Below, piece after piece: positions 8,636-19,933 of a stretch of DNA of 61,091 nucleotides. A model generated the notes under the pieces. The model saw only the letters and a list, made by a program, of their open reading frames with translations, was not told the DNA's origin and ran no database searches. Made by a program: the position numbers and the translations under genes. The DNA is from an uncultured Granulicella sp. (GTDB lineage: Bacteria > Acidobacteriota > Terriglobia > Terriglobales > Acidobacteriaceae). Where the stretch lies: assembly GCA_937873145.1 (NCBI GenBank), contig CALMVK010000040.1:1-61091 (forward strand), given 5' to 3'. Within the stretch, counting starts at the first letter, position 1. Each line of letters opens with the position of its first letter.

Positions 8636-8806
8636 TCCTACCCTCCCTCAGCTCACATGCGCCTTCATGCAGACGATCGTTTCTACCATTGCGGCTGGCC
8701 GCCGGACTTGTATTGACGAGCCACCACTTGCTTGTTTGCGGATTCTTTCTTTATCACTCCAGATCAAATCTGCTTGTTTTGCGCTTGCCGTTGACGCATT
8801 CGCCAT

Positions 8807-10519
8807 CTAGAGATGCGGATGCGGCTCCTCGGCATGTGGCGCCGTTTGCGGACGTGCCTGCTGCGGCTGCGCACGAGGCTGAGGCACTGGCTGCGCTCGA
8901 GGTTGCACCTGCGGCTGTATCTGCGGACGAGGCTGTGCCTGGACCTCGGGCCGGGCTTGCGGTTGGATATCAGGACGGGCTTGCGGTTGTATCTGCGGAC
9001 GAGCCTGCGGCTGGGGCTCAGGACGTGCTTCAGGCCGAGCCTGCTGCTGCACCGGCCGCTGCTGCTGCTGCTGCTGCACTGGCCGTTGCTGCTGATTCTG
9101 CACTGGTCGTTGCTGCTGATTCTGCACTGGCCGTTGCTGCTGATTCTGCACTGGCCGTTGCTGCTGATTCTGCACCGGCCGTTGCTGCTGATTCTGCGCT
9201 GCCCGCTGCTGCTCCTGGGCCTGACGCTGCTGCTGATTCTGCATCTGCGGCTGGTTCTGAGTGGGGGCCGTCCGCGCCTCCGCGGCAGGTTGCCGCAACT
9301 GGTTTCCCGGCCGTGTCTGCTCCGGTTGCGCCGGTCTCCCAGCCTCTCCCGGCTGCGGCTGGCCCCCGCGTGCGTTGAACCCCGCCTGCCCGTGCCCTTG
9401 GTCCTGAGGAATGTGCGCGCCTCCATTTACTGCACCAGAGCCACCTGCCTGTGCCGGTCGGCCTACCGGCGTCATCGCCGTAGGAGCAACCCGGTCCGCG
9501 GGCTGGTGCTCGGCCAGCGCCGCCATCGCCGGACGCCCATGGTTGTCCGCGGCAAACTGCTGCCGGTTGGAGGCCGCCTCCTGCACACGCTGTCGCTGGA
9601 TCTGCATGGCCGGAACTCTCTGCTCATGCAGCACCGCCGCGTCTGAGGCCGTGGGCCGCGCATTCCAGCCGCCCGGCCCGTTGAAGCTCGTACGATTGTT
9701 CGTCTCGGCCACATTGCGCACATACACGTTGTGCACCTCGTTCGTGTTTACCCGATTGACGCTGTTATTGTAGTAGAAGCGATTGCCGTTCCAGTAACCG
9801 CCCTCATACCCGCGGCCGGTATACCCAAACCCGTACGGCACACCCCCGTAGAACCCGATATGGTGCCCCCAGTAGCCATGGTTAAACCGGTATCGTCCAC
9901 CATAGAAGCCCCAGTACCCGGGCGTCCAAAGCGCCCCGATGAAGGGTGGCGCCACCCACGCCCCCGGAACCCAGTAGTACCCTTGCGAGGCATAGTTCCA
10001 GTAGCCCGGCGTCCACTGGTCGCCCGGATCGGTCAACTCCGGCTGCTGGTACACCGGCAGCGGAGGCGGAGCTTGATCGGCATAAAGTGCTTGCTGTCCG
10101 GCATCGATCTGCTGGTCGTAAGCAGCGTTGTAATCGCCCGTGCTGTCGTCCCCACCCGCCGGGTACGGCTGACCCTGCGCTCCAGGATAGCCCGCACCGG
10201 TCTGTTCCGGATACTGCTCACCAGAGGAAGCCGGCGGAGGTCCATACGCCTGCTGGCCCAGCACCCGGGCAGGCTGCCGGGAAGTTCCTGGCCCGCTGCG
10301 GGCGTAGGTTACCGGTCCTCCCGTCGTCGCTCCAGGTGCGCCCTCGCCCACCGGAGCATTGTTCACCGCAGCCGGATCCGCCCCGCCATTTGCATCGATG
10401 ATCGGAGCCGCTGTGTTCGCCGCCTGATTGCTCTTGCATCCGCTCACACCCGCGATCATCGCAAGACCAAAAACTGCCCCGCTCGTCCAAAGCCTCGTTT
10501 GCCGCCGTTCCGATCTCAT
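8807..10519 (-). CDS. YXWGXW-repeat lipoprotein with Gln-rich tail
   Basis: A 570-residue exported protein. Starting at the ATG at 10519, a signal peptide ends at G-V-S-G-C (lipobox), so the product is probably a lipoprotein. Around residues 160-250 there are Trp/Tyr/Gly repeats such as W-T-P-G-Y-W-N-Y, W-V-P-G-A-W and W-T-P-G-Y-W-G-F-Y-G-G, the pattern of the YXWGXW (BcpO-related) family often found in Acidobacteriota envelopes. The C-terminal 200 residues are Gln/Pro/Arg-rich. They include five exact-length copies of an 8-residue unit (Q-N-Q-Q-Q-R-P-V) and an alternating Q-A-R-P/Q-P-Q tail. No enzyme motif is visible; a structural or adhesion role is a guess. The next upstream ATG (10531) is also possible. 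Confidence 0.75.
   Translation of the reverse strand: MRSERRQTRLWTSGAVFGLAMIAGVSGCKSNQAANTAAPIIDANGGADPAAVNNAPVGEGAPGATTGGPVTYARSGPGTSRQPARVLGQQAYGPPPASSGEQYPEQTGAGYPGAQGQPYPAGGDDSTGDYNAAYDQQIDAGQQALYADQAPPPLPVYQQPELTDPGDQWTPGYWNYASQGYYWVPGAWVAPPFIGALWTPGYWGFYGGRYRFNHGYWGHHIGFYGGVPYGFGYTGRGYEGGYWNGNRFYYNNSVNRVNTNEVHNVYVRNVAETNNRTSFNGPGGWNARPTASDAAVLHEQRVPAMQIQRQRVQEAASNRQQFAADNHGRPAMAALAEHQPADRVAPTAMTPVGRPAQAGGSGAVNGGAHIPQDQGHGQAGFNARGGQPQPGEAGRPAQPEQTRPGNQLRQPAAEARTAPTQNQPQMQNQQQRQAQEQQRAAQNQQQRPVQNQQQRPVQNQQQRPVQNQQQRPVQNQQQRPVQQQQQQRPVQQQARPEARPEPQPQARPQIQPQARPDIQPQARPEVQAQPRPQIQPQVQPRAQPVPQPRAQPQQARPQTAPHAEEPHPHL
9077..9196. repeat. Five tandem 24-bp units in a coding sequence
   Basis: Five consecutive 24-base units (9077, 9101, 9125, 9149, 9173) are near-identical. 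They encode Q-N-Q-Q-Q-R-P-V on the minus strand inside the YXWGXW gene, and copy number could vary by slippage. Confidence 0.9.
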
Positions 10520-10570
10520 GCCAAGCCTCACTGTGCGTTCCCTTTTAGGATGCTTCCCGGCAGCCGCGGG

Positions 10571-10795
10571 CTACCAGGGCTGATGCTTCCAAAGTAGCGG
10601 AACATAATACGCGGCCAGATACCAGGAAAGAAGGAACAGAACTCCCATCCCCAGCAAAGACCAAAGATACATCTTTACCGGCAAGGTGCGGAATATAGAC
10701 CGTCCCGCCTCCGGGTTCGCCGCCGACGGCCACGTAAATACCAGCCCGCTGATGAAGCAAACACATCCGCTCAGCACAAGTTGTTCAAGCGCCAT
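10571..10795 (-). CDS. Small membrane protein
   Basis: A 74-residue protein with two likely membrane segments: V-L-S-G-C-V-C-F-I-S-G-L-V-F near the N-terminus and L-W-S-L-L-G-M-G-V-L-F-L-L-S-W in the second half. GGAGGAGCGG lies just ahead of the ATG at 10795. It follows another small membrane ORF (10811-10951) by 15 bases and precedes the YXWGXW lipoprotein on the same strand. Family not recognised. Confidence 0.55.
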   Translation of the reverse strand: MALEQLVLSGCVCFISGLVFTWPSAANPEAGRSIFRTLPVKMYLWSLLGMGVLFLLSWYLAAYYVPLLWKHQPW

Positions 10796-10810
10796 CTCCA
10801 GCCGCTCCTC

Positions 10811-10951
10811 CTACCGCGTGCCCGGCGCAAAGAACGCCCGCTCAAGCAGCTGAAACATCGAGAGCAGGCTCACCAGAAACGAGACCGCTTTGCTCACCTC
10901 TAACAGCATCGGCGCACGTCCCTCGTGCCCAGCATACTGCGGGGTGCCCAT
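10811..10951 (-). CDS. Very small membrane protein (46 residues)
   Basis: It starts at ATG 10951 behind a good GGAGGAG ribosome site and encodes M-G-T-P-Q-Y-A-G-H-E-G followed by one membrane-like helix (V-S-F-L-V-S-L-L-S-M-F-Q-L-L). It ends 15 bases before the next small membrane gene, which has its own GGAGGAG. The paired ribosome sites support two real small genes. No known family. Confidence 0.45.
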   Translation of the reverse strand: MGTPQYAGHEGRAPMLLEVSKAVSFLVSLLSMFQLLERAFFAPGTR

Positions 10952-11019
10952 CTGTAAGTCTCCTCCAAGAAGTTGGCGATCAAGCGAAGCCCGATAACCC
11001 TGCTCCACGCACCCCAACT

Positions 11020-11055
11020 CCGGGTGCCCGAGGTCTCGCCTCTGAGACCTGGTTC
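11020..11055. repeat. Palindromic repeat, copy 2
   Basis: Same architecture as 874-910: lead-in CCGGGTGC, then a stem (11031-11037 with 11044-11050) around a six-base loop ending TCT. The stem differs from copy 1 on both arms in a compensating way, which supports a conserved hairpin over chance similarity. Confidence 0.7.
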
Positions 11056-11118
11056 GTGTCCCTACGAGCTCCTCAGTAATGTCTTCCCAACCACACCTTC
11101 GCGGCATACAATCTGCCC

Positions 11119-11241
11119 ATGTCCTGTCCGGTGACTTCACGCCACTCCGGCCATCGCCACATCAAGCGCTTCCGCCACGGCCGCCCGGACCGTGGTCGCT
11201 CGGATCACGGCCGCTCGGATCGTGGTCGCCTCTCCAGTTAG
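11119..11241 (+). CDS. Possible 40-residue Arg/His/Asp-rich peptide
   Basis: An ATG at 11119 opens 40 codons to a TAG at 11239-11241. It encodes M-S-C-P-V-T-S-R-H-S-G then repeats of G-R-S-D-H/R from three 15-bp units (11178-11222). The peptide would be very basic. No clear ribosome site; overlapping frames on the other strand are also open. Low confidence that it is translated. Confidence 0.2.
   Translation: MSCPVTSRHSGHRHIKRFRHGRPDRGRSDHGRSDRGRLSS
11178..11222. repeat. Three 15-bp tandem units
   Basis: Units start at 11178, 11193 and 11208, and a partial fourth runs to about 11230. They alternate CGGCCGC and TGGTCGC beginnings with a shared CTCGGATC core. Confidence 0.6.
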
Positions 11242-11453
11242 CTTTTTGCGCTTGACGGCACTTCCCACAAACTTGACAAACAGCCTCTTCAGAGAGCCTC
11301 GTCCTCCTCGTCGTGTGCTTCCCGAGGTCATCTTGCTCCAGACTCAGGTCCGGACCTAACTCCAATGTTCTGAAGACTTTGCATACTTTGAGGGGGGTGG
11401 GGGAGGGACCCCGCCCGCCGCAGACCGCGCCTCCCACCCACAAGGAAAAAACC

Positions 11454-14366
<2,913 letters not shown>

Positions 14367-14457
14367 CTCATGCGGTCCTCTCTTATACACAAGACGTTTG
14401 CGTGCAAAGAGAAGACCGCCCTGAACCAGTTTGTCAGGATGCCCAGAGGGTAAACGC

Positions 14458-16386
14458 CTACGGACGCGTCCCCAGCCGGTTTGTTGCCGCCGCCTCAACC
14501 ACCGGAGTTACCACCGGAGTTGCCGCACCTACCAATTCCAGAAGATTTGTATCTTGCGTGCTTACCCAGACATTGCCTGAACCGTCGATGGCCGCGGCCC
14601 ACAGACCGCTGCTTGCCGGAGCCACGGTAAATCCACTTGCCGCTACCGGCTGACCGCCGCTGGTGAACTCGCTTACGACTCCTCCCGGCGCGTAGGAGGG
14701 TGTCCAGATACTGCCTGCACCATCGATGGCCAGGAAGCGATTCTGATTCAGTCCTCCGCCTGCCACATTGGTCCCCAGGCTTTGTCCTGTGTTCGAATAT
14801 TCTCCGAAGGTCCCGGTACTTGCTCCAGACACCCAGATATTCCCGTTACCATCGATGGCCTCACCTTGTACCTTGGTGAGAATTCCTGTTGAGTAGACAG
14901 TTGGCACAGGTGCATTGGTGGTTGAAATACGAATCAGGCTACCTGCATCCAGGCCACTGATCCACAGGTTTCCCGTTCCGTCCATTTGAAGATCGCCGAT
15001 TTCTCCAATCACTCCATCTGCGATTCCTGTCGCGGCCAGGGGTGAGCCCGTGTTATCGAAGTGACTGATGTAGCTGGTGACTTTATCGTAAAGGTTGCCG
15101 ACCCACACTGAACCCGCAGCATCGATAGCCATTCCAAATGGATTGTAGAGTCCTCCACCGGTAAAGCCGGCTGCCGGGCTCAACGGCTGTCCGCCACTCG
15201 AGAACTTGCTGATTGAGCTGCCGGAGGTGTTTGCCGTCCATACATTTCCCTGCTGATCGATGGCGACAGAAAAGGGCTTGTTCAGGCCACCGCCAGTGAA
15301 GCCGGTGGCGTTTGCGGGGACGCCAAGCGGGCTCAATTCGGTCAACGTATTTGCATTCGAGTTTGCCGCCCATACATTTCCTTGAGCATCGATGGCCAAA
15401 CCGGCCGGCTGGTTCATGCCTCCACCTGTGTAGCTGATGGGAAGGATCCAACTGCTCGGTCCATTGGCCATCGCAGGCTGATATGCGGCGCTGGACTGGC
15501 TTTGCAAGCCAAACAGCTGGCTAACACTGTTCGCCGGGTAATGGGCGATGTTGATTGCCGCCGTCGCCGTATCGGTTGGCGCCGCTCCGCTTCCAGCCGT
15601 AGCCGCAAATAATGTGCTGCACTGAGCGGAGGTGGGGCCGCTTGTCCCAATGCAGGAGGCAAGAATGTTTGCCAAAGTGTTGATGGTTGCTTGCGGAACC
15701 GTGCCGTTTCCAGCCGGTGTTGCCGCCAGCGCATGTCCGCTGGTGTTGTCGTATAGATTTCCGACGGTCGCCAGGGCGTTGGCCAGACCTGTCATCGCGA
15801 GCGCGGAGTTGGGAGACGAGATATGCGTAGAGTCGTTCGCATAGGCGGAGAGAGCGAACGCAGTCGCTACGGTGGATACCTCGTTGACCCAGATGGAGGT
15901 TGCCGAAGCCGAAAGCGGGCACGCTCCAACCGGGGCCACGAGCCCAATCGACGGGTTCACACCCGCTCCTGCGCTGCCTCCGCTGATGAGCAGGTATGCC
16001 TGACTGCCGGCACCGCAGTTTACCGCGCTGGGAGGAATAGAGAATCCACCCGCGCTATCGGACAAGATGTATCCGCCAGAGGCATCCGAGTGCCCGGTGA
16101 TCGAACCATCGAGCACCGAAGTCGAGGGGCCTCCATAGCTCGAGGTTCCGATCGCGTAGAGATAGACATGTCCCCCGATAATGGGAGTCTGCCCGGCGTG
16201 AACGGTTCCGGTCACCACGGGAGGCACGATCACAGGCGCGGGAGCGGTGGTGGTTGTAGTCGTTGTCGTGGTTGTTGCTGTCGTCGTCGGTGCCGCGGGA
16301 ACGGCAAAGAAATTGTTTCCTGCACCACAGCCGCTCGCGAATACCGACACAGCCGCGGAAACCGCTAAAAGAAACGAACGATTCAT
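14458..16386 (-). CDS. NHL/Vgb-type beta-propeller lipoprotein
   Basis: A 642-residue exported protein. The signal peptide of the start at 16386 (M-N-R-S-F-L-L-A-V) ends at A-S-G-C, a lipobox. A poly-Thr linker (about ten Thr) follows, then a domain with paired cysteines. From about residue 320, repeats of the form G-G-G-L/M-N-x-P-x-G-x-A-I-D-x-x-G-N-V-W-x-A-N recur at roughly 45-residue spacing, typical of NHL or Vgb-lyase beta-propellers. Such surface proteins are abundant in Acidobacteriota; the ligand is unknown. It converges with acnA. An ATG two codons upstream (16392) is an alternative. Confidence 0.75.
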   Translation of the reverse strand: MNRSFLLAVSAAVSVFASGCGAGNNFFAVPAAPTTTATTTTTTTTTTAPAPVIVPPVVTGTVHAGQTPIIGGHVYLYAIGTSSYGGPSTSVLDGSITGHSDASGGYILSDSAGGFSIPPSAVNCGAGSQAYLLISGGSAGAGVNPSIGLVAPVGACPLSASATSIWVNEVSTVATAFALSAYANDSTHISSPNSALAMTGLANALATVGNLYDNTSGHALAATPAGNGTVPQATINTLANILASCIGTSGPTSAQCSTLFAATAGSGAAPTDTATAAINIAHYPANSVSQLFGLQSQSSAAYQPAMANGPSSWILPISYTGGGMNQPAGLAIDAQGNVWAANSNANTLTELSPLGVPANATGFTGGGLNKPFSVAIDQQGNVWTANTSGSSISKFSSGGQPLSPAAGFTGGGLYNPFGMAIDAAGSVWVGNLYDKVTSYISHFDNTGSPLAATGIADGVIGEIGDLQMDGTGNLWISGLDAGSLIRISTTNAPVPTVYSTGILTKVQGEAIDGNGNIWVSGASTGTFGEYSNTGQSLGTNVAGGGLNQNRFLAIDGAGSIWTPSYAPGGVVSEFTSGGQPVAASGFTVAPASSGLWAAAIDGSGNVWVSTQDTNLLELVGAATPVVTPVVEAAATNRLGTRP

Positions 16387-16414
16387 GCCCAACCTCCGGG
16401 GCTGTGTTCCTCTA

Positions 16415-16432
16415 CGCCTCGGTTCTGAGGCG
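16415..16432. repeat. Degenerate palindrome sharing the repeat core
   Basis: A 6-bp stem flanks GGTTCT. The central CTCGGTTCTGAG resembles CTCGCTTCTGAG of the repeat at 874-910. The CCGGGTGC lead-in is absent, so relatedness is uncertain. Confidence 0.3.
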
Positions 16433-16618
16433 CTCCGGAACGCATGCTGATCAACCCGGTTCCAGCATCACTCAAAGTCAGCCCACGGTATATACGTCCA
16501 ACGGGGGAGCACCCCCCGCCTTTGTGGCAGACGTATTTGCCTCTTGATGGCACTGCTCAAGCCAAAACCTCGGCTCACAAAGCAATAGCGGCTCTGCTTT
16601 ACTGCCTACAGGCTGGAG

Positions 16619-17608
16619 CTACCTTGAAGGCAAGGGCAGACGATCGTTCTCCAGTCCAATGCCGGTCAACTGCTCACATTTCTCCCACAGTTTTCTCTGC
16701 GCGTTTACGTCCAGCGACTCCGGCGACATCTCCGCCGGACCCACGTCGCCTCCGCGCATCTCTTGGAGACCCTGCGGACCGTAGTAGTGGCCTGCTTCGG
16801 CCTGCGGAGAGGTTGCCGCAAACAGCGTCGGAAGAGCCCCCTCCTGCTCCGAGCTCAACAGCATCCCGACAGTTCCACTCACCATTCGCTCGGCCACCCG
16901 CGCGAGTCCTGTGCTGGACCCGATCTTGAAGAGATTGGTGCGCGCCACGCCTGGATGTACGGCAATGCTTCGCGTGCCGAACCGCCCTGATCGCAGCCTA
17001 CGCTCCAGCTCAAAGGCGAACATGAGATTGGCCAGCTTGGACTGAGCATAGGCCTCCGTGCCGCGATACTGCTTCTCTCCTTGCAGATCGTCGAAGTGGA
17101 TTTTCCCCCGTTTGTGCGCAATCGACGACACGGTCACTACCCGCGGAGCCTCCTGCGCGGAAGCAGACCGGCCCACCTCAAGCGCCGGCATCAACTGACA
17201 GGTCAAGGCAAAGTGCCCCAGCACGTTTGTCCCGAACTGCAACTCGAACCCATCCTGTGTCTTCAGCCGCGCACGGCGTGAGAAGACCCCGGCATTGTTG
17301 ATCAACCCATGCAGCGGTTCGCCACGCGAAACCTCAGCCTCCGCTACTTCGCGAATCGAATCGAGCGAAGCCAGGTCAAGCTCGACCACTTTTGCGTCTC
17401 CCACGGCCGACTCCGGTCCGGCGGCATCCGAACGCAGCCTTCTGAGCGCAGCCTCGCCTCGGGCTTTATCCCGGCAGGCTAAAAGGATCATCGCGCCATG
17501 CCGGGCCAGTTCCACCGCAGATGCATAGCCCACCCCGCTGTTTGCCCCGGTGATGAAGAAACGCTTGCCAGCCTGCGACGGTATGTCTGCCGCGCTCCAC
17601 TCGCTCAT
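16619..17608 (-). CDS. Short-chain dehydrogenase/reductase
   Basis: A 329-residue classical SDR of the retinol-dehydrogenase-like type. The Rossmann fold begins F-F-I-T-G-A-N-S-G-V-G-Y (cofactor-binding T-G-x-x-x-G-x-G). A-C-R-D-K-A-R-G favours NADP(H). Further motifs are L-I-N-N-A-G-V-F, V-T-V-S-S-I-A-H (catalytic Ser) and A-Y-A-Q-S-K-L-A-N (catalytic Y-x-x-x-K). The substrate cannot be predicted. The ATG at 17608 gives M-S-E-W-S; one more ATG lies two codons upstream. plsX ends 25 bases upstream on the same strand, so it may be a late gene of that transcript. Confidence 0.85.
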   Translation of the reverse strand: MSEWSAADIPSQAGKRFFITGANSGVGYASAVELARHGAMILLACRDKARGEAALRRLRSDAAGPESAVGDAKVVELDLASLDSIREVAEAEVSRGEPLHGLINNAGVFSRRARLKTQDGFELQFGTNVLGHFALTCQLMPALEVGRSASAQEAPRVVTVSSIAHKRGKIHFDDLQGEKQYRGTEAYAQSKLANLMFAFELERRLRSGRFGTRSIAVHPGVARTNLFKIGSSTGLARVAERMVSGTVGMLLSSEQEGALPTLFAATSPQAEAGHYYGPQGLQEMRGGDVGPAEMSPESLDVNAQRKLWEKCEQLTGIGLENDRLPLPSR

Positions 17609-17638
17609 GGGCACATTTTATGCGACCAGAGCGTTTAC

Positions 17639-18685
17639 CTATTGGGTTTGCTGCTGGAGCAGCGCCGCCTCAATCCCACCATTGACCTCGGCCTGGGCAA
17701 ACTCCGCTGCGACCCGGATGCCATTCATGACGGCCTTCTCGTTCGACGACCCATGCCCGACAATACATACGCCGCGCACCCCGAGCAGCCGCGCCCCGCC
17801 GTACTCCGAGTAATCCAGGCGCTTGCGGAAGGCTTTGAAGGCGCCTTGAGACAGCAGCGCGCCTAGCTGCGAGGTGACCGTCAGCTTCAATGACTCGCGC
17901 AACGACACGCTTACCAACTTTGCGATCCCCTCGCTTGTCTTGAGTGCCACATTCCCCACAAATCCATCGCAGACCACCACGTCTACAGTTCCCGCGTAGA
18001 GGTCACGGCCTTCCACGTTCCCGATGAAGTGGATTCCGGGTAGAGCGCGCAGCAGAGGAAACGTGTCCCGGGTCAAGGTGTTTCCTTTTGAGTCTTCCTC
18101 ACCGATCGACAGCAGGCCCACTCGCGGCTTCACTACTTTGATGACGTTCCGCATGTACATGGAGCCCATGACCGCGAATTGCACCAGGTTTTCCGGGTCC
18201 GAGTCTACGTTGGCTCCGACATCCAGCAAGAGGGTTGGGCCTCCATTGATTGTGGGTAGAAGGGTGGCCAAGGCTGGCCGTTGAACGCCATTCAGCGCGC
18301 CAAGCACCATCTTGGCCGAGGCCATGGCTGCACCTGTATTGCCTGCGGTAAAGAAGCCGGCTGCCGCACCCTGTTTTACCTGCTTTAGGCCCACCCGCAT
18401 TGTGGAATCACGTTTGGAGCGCACGGCCTGTGCGGCCTTGTCTTCCATGGTGATCCACTCGCTGGCGTGGAGCACCGAGACCGGAAGTCCGGCTCCGCCC
18501 GTATGCCGCTCGAAGAGGTGGCCCCCTTGGCGTTGCGCATGTTCCAGCGCAGAAGAAATCCTATCTTCAGGACCAACCAGCGTCACATGGACATCGAATG
18601 AACGTGAGGCGAGCAAGGCTCCACGAATCTCCGATTCCGGAGCAGTATCAGAACCCATTGCATCCACAACGATCTCAACCGGCAT
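17639..18685 (-). CDS. plsX: Phosphate acyltransferase PlsX
   Basis: PlsX converts acyl-ACP to acyl-phosphate for phosphatidic-acid synthesis at the membrane. The 348-residue length is normal. The N-terminus V-D-A-M-G-S-D-T-A-P-E is the family signature. Further motifs are A-G-N-T-G-A-A-M-A-S, L-L-L-D-V-G-A-N-V-D and V-V-C-D-G-F-V-G-N-V-A-L-K. It is downstream of rpmF, the common bacterial order (yceD-rpmF-plsX), so the three are probably cotranscribed on the minus strand. Confidence 0.95.
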   Translation of the reverse strand: MPVEIVVDAMGSDTAPESEIRGALLASRSFDVHVTLVGPEDRISSALEHAQRQGGHLFERHTGGAGLPVSVLHASEWITMEDKAAQAVRSKRDSTMRVGLKQVKQGAAAGFFTAGNTGAAMASAKMVLGALNGVQRPALATLLPTINGGPTLLLDVGANVDSDPENLVQFAVMGSMYMRNVIKVVKPRVGLLSIGEEDSKGNTLTRDTFPLLRALPGIHFIGNVEGRDLYAGTVDVVVCDGFVGNVALKTSEGIAKLVSVSLRESLKLTVTSQLGALLSQGAFKAFRKRLDYSEYGGARLLGVRGVCIVGHGSSNEKAVMNGIRVAAEFAQAEVNGGIEAALLQQQTQ

Positions 18686-18814
18686 TAGGTCTCTAGGCGG
18701 GTTCGAGATTGAGGCATTGAGATTCCTGACCGCTGATAGGCATCGTGCTCAGCGTGAGTTTATACGGGACGGATCTTTGAAACCTGAATATATTTGTCGA
18801 TAAAAAGGACAGGA

Positions 18815-19003
18815 TTAGTTCGCCGACTGTGCCGCGGTCAAGACAGAGCGCCCCTTGTACTCACCGCACTTTGGGCAGGCCCGATGGGAGAGTTTACGCT
18901 CGCCGCAGTTGGGACAAAGGGAGGAGTTGACGGGAGTAAGAAAATCATGACTGCGGCGCTTTGCGGTCCGCTGCTTAGAGTGGCGCCGTTTCGGATTAGG
19001 CAT
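18815..19003 (-). CDS. rpmF: 50S ribosomal protein L32
   Basis: A 62-residue L32 of the 50S subunit. M-P-N-P-K-R-R-H-S-K-Q-R-T-A-K-R-R opens the protein, and a four-cysteine zinc ribbon (C-P-N-C-G-E and C-P-K-C-G-E-Y-K-G-R) follows. This is the Zn-binding form. It lies between yceD and plsX, the conserved arrangement. Confidence 0.96.
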   Translation of the reverse strand: MPNPKRRHSKQRTAKRRSHDFLTPVNSSLCPNCGERKLSHRACPKCGEYKGRSVLTAAQSAN

Positions 19004-19057
19004 TGTAGTTTCCCTTCAAAATAGATCCGCTCTGCTGCATAGGAATGGACCGAGGAT

Positions 19058-19618
19058 TTATGTTGCGACTGAGCTTTTCAGCGCTGCCAGACCCGCTAAA
19101 GCGTTCCAACGTGGATCGACAGCGGTCTGCGAACACCGGCAAGACTCTGTGTTCAAATTTTGCCCGCAACGCGCACATAATCCTTTACATTCTGGCGTAC
19201 ACAATGCTCGTCCCGGCAAGGAGAGTAGCACCTGCTCACGCACTACGTCTTCCAGCAGAAGTCCCGCTCGATCATAATACCCTATCTCAGTCTCATCTTC
19301 CGTGATGGCCCGTTCTCCTGCTTCGGCGTCCGCGTTTTCCGGACGAAACAGAAGATCAAACTGCCCCGAGAGCGGCACAGGCACCGGTTCCACGCAACGC
19401 GCGCACAGGACTTCAAACGCGCCGCGGTACTCTGCGCGAATGCGAATGTCCTCCACTTGTTCTGCTGGGCCCCGATGTTCCACGATCAGGTCCGCTTTAC
19501 CCTCTACCGGCAAAGGGCCTATCTGCCTCATATCGGGAGCATAGTCAATCGCGCCCGGCAAAAGTTCTTGGGCAAAGACCAACGGTTCTTTTTGCAAATC
19601 CAACGGCGTTATCAGCAC
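19058..19618 (-). CDS. yceD: DUF177/YceD family protein
   Basis: A 186-residue DUF177 protein, a family linked to large-subunit rRNA accumulation and conserved upstream of rpmF. The middle shows V-L-C-A-R-C-V-E-P-V with its conserved Cys pair. Near the C-terminus D-V-V-R-E-Q-V-L-L-S-L-P is followed by C-x(3)-C-x(2)-L-C-x-x-C-G-x-N-L-N, the usual zinc cluster. It leads the yceD-rpmF-plsX transcript. Confidence 0.9.
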   Translation of the reverse strand: MLITPLDLQKEPLVFAQELLPGAIDYAPDMRQIGPLPVEGKADLIVEHRGPAEQVEDIRIRAEYRGAFEVLCARCVEPVPVPLSGQFDLLFRPENADAEAGERAITEDETEIGYYDRAGLLLEDVVREQVLLSLPGRALCTPECKGLCARCGQNLNTESCRCSQTAVDPRWNALAGLAALKSSVAT

Positions 19619-19933
19619 TTTTTAAGAGTAGAACTCCAAAGTGCGAAGGTCAACTGGCTTGTGCATGTACGTGTGCACGGCTTTGACTACACTCCTACCC
19701 ATAGGTTTATCGGCACACGCTGCGTTTCCATGACCCCCAAAAAAGGCATACGGGATAAACAATAGGCAGATATGAGGACAGAGAGGAGCAGCGTGAGCGT
19801 ATTTACGGTGCACCATGGCTAATTTTGCGGCCATACGGTTTGTAAATCGTGGGGCGAGCATTCAGTGGCGATCCTGTACAAAGGATCATCTGAGTGCGCG
19901 AGGCCAATCCACTCGATCACGGAACCTGAAACC
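19619..19933. other. Intergenic region between divergent yceD and a membrane gene
   Basis: 315 bases likely hold two divergent promoters, but I cannot place either with confidence. A short inverted repeat (19870-19875 with 19882-19887) surrounds CTGTACAA-like sequence upstream of the plus-strand gene. No ORF of note. Confidence 0.4.

Larger units (their letters stand above)
10952..11453. other. 500-base region upstream of acnA
   Basis: This stretch holds the second palindromic repeat (11020-11055), a possible 40-residue ORF (11119-11241) with 15-bp tandem units, and a G/A-rich acnA leader near 11390-11410. I see no convincing longer gene: the minus-strand frames over 11137-11455 are mutually incompatible and atypical. 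Confidence 0.5.

Noticed and set aside
9077..9196. Regular repeats considered as a CRISPR array
   Set aside because: Units are contiguous without spacers and lie in frame in a coding sequence.
16393..16618. Riboswitch (c-di-GMP type) upstream of the NHL lipoprotein
   Set aside because: I compared the minus strand with the GEMM consensus from memory and found no matching core; only a G/C hairpin near 16503-16520 and the small palindrome are present.
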